A DNA stretch of 64,000 bases from Candidatus Protochlamydia phocaeensis. Its GTDB lineage: Bacteria; Chlamydiota; Chlamydiia; Chlamydiales; Parachlamydiaceae. The stretch spans positions 124,001 to 188,000 of the forward strand of contig NZ_FCNU01000011.1 of NCBI RefSeq assembly GCF_001545115.1, in the 5' to 3' direction. Shown piece by piece: positions 60,421 through 64,000 of the stretch. Every line of letters begins with the position of its first letter. Position 1 is the first letter of the stretch. The notes beneath the pieces are model-generated. The model was not told where the DNA came from. It was given only the letters and a program-made list of their open reading frames with translations, and did no database searches. The translations under genes and the position numbers were made by a program.

Positions 60421-60923
60421 TATCAGATCCCTTTTATTAAAGACTAAATTACTAATTCCTAAAACTAATCTTAACAGTCAAATTAAGGGCGTTTTAGCTA
60501 AACAATTTTAAAAATGAAATCTACCTGATTTTACGCTGCATAAAAGCTTGAAAAAAGCTTGGCTAGCTATCGTCTAAAGGTAATTATTTGTTTTAAGCTT
60601 GAAAAAAGAACATATTTTCATTCTCGTTTAAAAGACACGAGCATCCATGAAAATATTTAAAGAACTAAAGAAAGCATTTAGATAAAAACCATGCCAAAGT
60701 GTTAAATGAGATAAACTATTTAGTCCAACTTTGGTGCTTATCTTTCCTATATTTGATTTTTTGGGCATCTTAATTAACTGGCTGTTTTTTTGTCAAACTA
60801 GACTTAATCACAGAAAATCATTTACACAATTAAATTAAATAAAAAAATTTTCTTTTTATGTAAAAAACTATTTACAAAGCTTAATTTCTTCTTTAATAAC
60901 AAAATCGATTTGCTACTAAAAAT
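60421..60923. other. A/T-rich intergenic region with short direct repeats
   Basis: 503 nt with no plausible ORF. AAGCTTGAAAAAAG occurs twice, near 60544 and 60596, and CCAAAGT/ACTTTGG arms near 60695 and 60728 could form a wide hairpin. It lies between the start of the MORN gene and the end of the leftward heptosyltransferase gene. Confidence 0.5.
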
Positions 60924-61988
60924 TCATAACACCCTGTTTTTCCACCACGTTTCAAAAGACTGGAACAAACGTGCGGCATCTATGTCTTTTATACAATTGC
61001 CAGTTGAGCAGGTGCGTAAAAGAGGACAGCGTTTTTCAAAGCTTTGATTAAAAGGGCAGCTTCCTTGAAAAGCCCCGTGATTTCCACCTAAGGGCTTATA
61101 TTTGTGTGAAGAGGATGCGCCAAATATTCCATAAGTTGGAGTAGGCGTGGTTCCTGCGAGATGAAGAGGCAAAGAATCCATGGCTATGACGGCATCCATG
61201 CGGGCCATTAAGTTTTGCAAGGCAGGAAGAGGCAAGCGATCTACAATAAGGCTATGATCGGGAAAATGCGCTGCTAAGTATTCTCCCATGTCTTTTTCTG
61301 CTGGCGAGCCCCAGACAAAAAGAAAGCGTCCTGAGCATTTATCTAAAATTTGCTGTAGGAATGCTTTTAATGTCTCTTTGGGAAGCTGCTTATTCGTCCA
61401 ATTCGATCCTGGACAGACCATGATTTGCATGCCATTTTGAATCTGCTCATGAGCTAAAATGGCCTCCAATTTGACTTGCCAGCTCGGCTCAATTTTTAAT
61501 TGGACTCCTTTTCTTTCTGCCTTAAAATCGCCCAGAATGCTTTGAGCAAGAAAAAGATAGTCTTCGCGAATGTTTTGCCTTGGCGGCGGATTATAGCGTT
61601 GATTCGTAAATAAGAGATTGGGCCATTCCGGCACAGACTTTGAGCCAAATCCAATCTTTTTCGCGCTTTTTACAAAAGCCAGGATTAAGCCGGATTTGGT
61701 ATTGCCTTGCAAATCGATGGCAACGTCATACGTCTGCTGGCGAATTTGCTGAACAAAATAGCGGATGTCTTGCCAAACATCTTTCTTCCAGAAGCCTTTG
61801 CGCCATTTTTTGGTATTGACGCTCCAGGCTTGATGAAGAGAGGGATGTGCTTGAACGAGCTCCACAAACGGCTGTTCAACGACCCAATCGATCTGGGCTT
61901 GCGGGTGGCGGGATTTTAAATATTGCAACACGGGAAAAGCATGGATGATATCGCCCAAAGAGGATGTTTTAATGATCAAAATTTTCAT
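60924..61988 (-). CDS. LPS heptosyltransferase family (GT9)
   Basis: A 354-residue GT9 enzyme like WaaC/WaaF. N-terminal KILIIKTSSLGDIIHAFPVL is the family hallmark, with QTYDVAIDLQGNTKSGL, MVCPGSNWTNKQLP, and the donor site MDSLPLHLAGTTPTPTYGIF. It would add heptose to the LPS inner core at the cytoplasmic face. A Cys-rich C-terminus (RCPLLRTCSTGNCIKDI) is typical of WaaC-type enzymes. It is 6 nt downstream of the pseudouridine synthase gene. Confidence 0.88.
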   Translation of the reverse strand: MKILIIKTSSLGDIIHAFPVLQYLKSRHPQAQIDWVVEQPFVELVQAHPSLHQAWSVNTKKWRKGFWKKDVWQDIRYFVQQIRQQTYDVAIDLQGNTKSGLILAFVKSAKKIGFGSKSVPEWPNLLFTNQRYNPPPRQNIREDYLFLAQSILGDFKAERKGVQLKIEPSWQVKLEAILAHEQIQNGMQIMVCPGSNWTNKQLPKETLKAFLQQILDKCSGRFLFVWGSPAEKDMGEYLAAHFPDHSLIVDRLPLPALQNLMARMDAVIAMDSLPLHLAGTTPTPTYGIFGASSSHKYKPLGGNHGAFQGSCPFNQSFEKRCPLLRTCSTGNCIKDIDAARLFQSFETWWKNRVL

Positions 61989-61994
61989 AAATCC

Positions 61995-62879
61995 TCACAT
62001 CTTAAATAAGGCTTTCTGAGCGTGCAGGAAATCATCCGGTAAAGGAGCCTGAAAAGACAATGTTTGTTTGGTTAAGGGATGCCTAAAGGCGATTTCCTCG
62101 GCATGCAGCAAACAGCGGGAAGGGCGATATGCACAGTGAAATTGCTTGCAATATTGAAAGTCGCCAAGGATGGGATGGCCGATTCCTGCCAGATGGACCC
62201 GGATTTGATGTGTCCGGCCTGTCTTGGGAATGCAAAGAACTAAAGATGCCCCCTTGCCTGTTTTTAGACACTCCCATTCCGTATGGGCATATAGGCCTTT
62301 GTCGGATTTGACAGCTCCCCAAATGGCTTGGCCGGAGTAGGCATGCTTTTTTCCCAAGTAATTTTCAACAGTTCCCCGTCTGTCTTTTAAAATTCCGTCC
62401 ACAATTGCTCTATAGCGTTTATGAACATGGAACTGCTTAAATTGCTGGACAAAGTCATCAAAGATTGCCGCGTTTTTGGCCAACAATAGGATGCCTGACG
62501 TCTCTCGGTCCAGGCGATGAACAAGCTGGAGATGGGGATAATGAGGCTTTAAAAGCTGAAGGACGCCTTTTTCATCGCTTGTGACTCCTGCCGGCTTATT
62601 ATAAATAAGCACCGCTTCATCTTCGTATAGGATTTGCGCAGGGTCCCATTTGGGCTTTTTTTCTAAAGAAGCGGGAAGCTGTTCGAGAACCAACACAACA
62701 TGGTCTCCCCTGCCAAGCAAGGTAGAGGCAAAGCGCTCTGTACGGCCATTCACTTGACAGCAGTTATTCTCAATCGCTCTTTTTAAGGCGCGCGCCGAGT
62801 ATTCATTTCCCACTTTGCTGCTGAGGAAAGCAATGAGCTTGCAGCCTGCTTCTTGAGAGGAAACCACCCATTCCGGCAT
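61995..62879 (-). CDS. RluA-family 23S rRNA pseudouridine synthase
   Basis: A 294-residue protein with an N-terminal S4-like RNA-binding region (about residues 12-70) and the RluA catalytic motif LVHRLDRETSGILLLAKN with Asp124. Further motifs are YNKPAGVTSDEKG and LCIPKTGRTHQIRVHLAGIG. It isomerises uridine in rRNA or tRNA; which site cannot be read (RluC- or RluD-like). It sits 31 nt downstream of pheS and 6 nt upstream of the heptosyltransferase, so the three form a likely transcript. Confidence 0.92.
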   Translation of the reverse strand: MPEWVVSSQEAGCKLIAFLSSKVGNEYSARALKRAIENNCCQVNGRTERFASTLLGRGDHVVLVLEQLPASLEKKPKWDPAQILYEDEAVLIYNKPAGVTSDEKGVLQLLKPHYPHLQLVHRLDRETSGILLLAKNAAIFDDFVQQFKQFHVHKRYRAIVDGILKDRRGTVENYLGKKHAYSGQAIWGAVKSDKGLYAHTEWECLKTGKGASLVLCIPKTGRTHQIRVHLAGIGHPILGDFQYCKQFHCAYRPSRCLLHAEEIAFRHPLTKQTLSFQAPLPDDFLHAQKALFKM

Positions 62880-62910
62880 GTCATCTTGTCCCGCTATGAT
62901 TGAAAGGAAA

Positions 62911-63939
62911 CTAAATAGCTGTAAATTGCTCTAAGAAACGGAGATCGTTTTCCGTAAACAAGCGGATATCTTGAATTCCTTTAAGCATCATGACTAAACG
63001 CTCTAATCCCATTCCCCAAGCAAAGCCGGAATAGCTTTCTGGATCAATACCGCCATTACGCAAAACCTGCGGATGAATCATTCCCGCACCGGCCACCTCT
63101 ACCCATCCTGAATATTTGCAAATATGGCATCCAGCCCCTTTACAGACTAAGCAGCTAATATCGACTTCCATTCCAGGTTCGACAAAAGGAAAATAGCTAG
63201 GGCGATAGCGTGTAGCAATGTCTTGTTTAAATAATTTTTTCAAAAATTCGTCCATCGCTGCCATTAGATCTGAAAAAGCTACATGCTTGTCGATATAAAC
63301 GGCTTCGATTTGATGAAAAAACACATGCGAACGCGCCGTAATTGTCTCATTGCGGTATACTTTTCCCGGAGCAATGATGCGGATAGGCGGTTCATTCGCT
63401 TCCATCACGCGCGCTTGAATATTAGACGTATGCGTGCGCAGGAGAATATGGGGTGAAATATAGAACGTATCTTGCATGTCCCGTGCAGGATGCTCTAAAG
63501 GGAAATTAAGCACTTCAAAGTTATAATAGTCCGAATCAATATCTGGACCATATTGAACGGAAAATCCCATGCCCACTAAAATAGCTATAATTTGATCCAT
63601 TGCCTGTGTCAGCGGATGCTTGCGTCCAATAAAGCGCTTGCGGCCTGGCAAGGTAATATCAAGGGTTTCATGGGCCAATTGCTGGCTTTCCTCTTGTGCG
63701 ATGAGCTTAGCCTCAAGCTGATCGCATTCTGTTGTCATCAGTTCTTTTAAATCGTTGATATGCTTACCTACAGCCGGACGGTCTTCAGGAGCGACATCCT
63801 TTAACCCTTTCATCAATTGCTGAAGGGGACCTTTTTTACCCAAGAACTTGACTTTGACAGCTTCTAAATCAGATGTCGTTTTAATGAGAGCTAAAGCTTG
63901 CAGAAATTGCTGGCGGATTTCATCGATAGATTGTTGCAC
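62911..63939 (-). CDS. pheS: Phenylalanyl-tRNA synthetase alpha subunit
   Basis: A complete 342-residue PheS. The N-terminal coiled coil includes VKFLGKKGPLQQLMKGL. Class II motif 2 reads GKVYRNETITARSHVFFHQIEA and motif 3 GFAWGMGLERLVMM. Between them lies a Cys-rich insert CLVCKGAGCHICKYSGWVEV, seen in chlamydial and spirochaetal enzymes and likely metal binding. It charges tRNA-Phe together with PheT, which is not in the window. The start codon is GTG at 63939; no ATG is available upstream in frame. Confidence 0.96.
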   Translation of the reverse strand: MQQSIDEIRQQFLQALALIKTTSDLEAVKVKFLGKKGPLQQLMKGLKDVAPEDRPAVGKHINDLKELMTTECDQLEAKLIAQEESQQLAHETLDITLPGRKRFIGRKHPLTQAMDQIIAILVGMGFSVQYGPDIDSDYYNFEVLNFPLEHPARDMQDTFYISPHILLRTHTSNIQARVMEANEPPIRIIAPGKVYRNETITARSHVFFHQIEAVYIDKHVAFSDLMAAMDEFLKKLFKQDIATRYRPSYFPFVEPGMEVDISCLVCKGAGCHICKYSGWVEVAGAGMIHPQVLRNGGIDPESYSGFAWGMGLERLVMMLKGIQDIRLFTENDLRFLEQFTAI

Positions 63940-64000
63940 GGATGATGCCTTTACAAGAGAATCTTTAATTCGTTAAAAGAAATTTTGAAGAATAAGTTAA

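Overview
The window reads as chromosome from an environmental chlamydia of the Parachlamydiaceae type, an obligate endosymbiont of amoebae. Evidence: low to moderate G+C with very A/T-rich intergenic stretches; a pheS with the Cys-rich insert seen in chlamydial and spirochaetal enzymes; a PP2C phosphatase / NifS-like aminotransferase pair and an AGCS-type amino acid carrier that chlamydiae share; KDO and heptose (LPS) genes; and many predicted secreted or host-directed proteins. Species assignment is inference. No phage, insertion sequence with a transposase, rRNA or CRISPR array was seen.

Layout. 1-7.3 kb: the 5' part of a large unknown protein, tRNA-Ser, a CNNM/CBS membrane protein, a PdxH-like oxidase, two small membrane proteins, and a ytxG-ytxH-ytxH stress-type operon. 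7.6-18.8 kb: an Inc-like protein carrying a YopT-type (C58) protease signature, a DsbA-like oxidoreductase divergent from a membrane-anchored thioredoxin-fold protein, YhcH, KdsC, endonuclease V, a methyltransferase, an alanine/glycine symporter, a stand-alone MHYT protein and a C39-like peptidase. 19-27.7 kb: an RND efflux pair, a phosphoribosyltransferase-hydrolase fusion next to PRPP synthase, and a queuosine salvage pair (yhhQ-tgt). 27.9-36 kb: a broken GMC oxidoreductase, a 1514-residue pentapeptide-repeat/glutamine-amidotransferase protein and a GH15 glucoamylase. 36-43 kb: RidA, an SDR, an ArsC-like protein, a methyltransferase, a pentein (deiminase-fold) candidate, a secreted unknown and a secreted kinase-fold protein. 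43-55 kb: a Ca2+-type P-ATPase, tRNA-Leu, an M16-like protein, Nudix, a secreted Ni-SOD-like protein with a His/Asp tail, an FtsB-like protein, the NifS/PP2C pair, a secreted serpin and a CPBP protease. 55-64 kb: a methyltransferase, SRP RNA, a BioD/DRTGG protein, MazG, Nudix, a MORN-repeat protein, a heptosyltransferase, a pseudouridine synthase and pheS.

Two themes stand out. First, an unusually dense set of candidate host-interaction or envelope enzymes with legible catalytic residues: C58 protease, pentein, GATase giant, serpin, APH-like kinase and Ni-SOD. Second, degenerate short palindromic repeats are scattered in intergenic DNA, often at gene 3' ends and twice supplying a stop codon. 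They look like two linked families of non-coding mobile or terminator repeats.

All calls come from reading the sequence and the translated proteins. No database search or structure prediction was run, so family names rest on motifs and overall resemblance.
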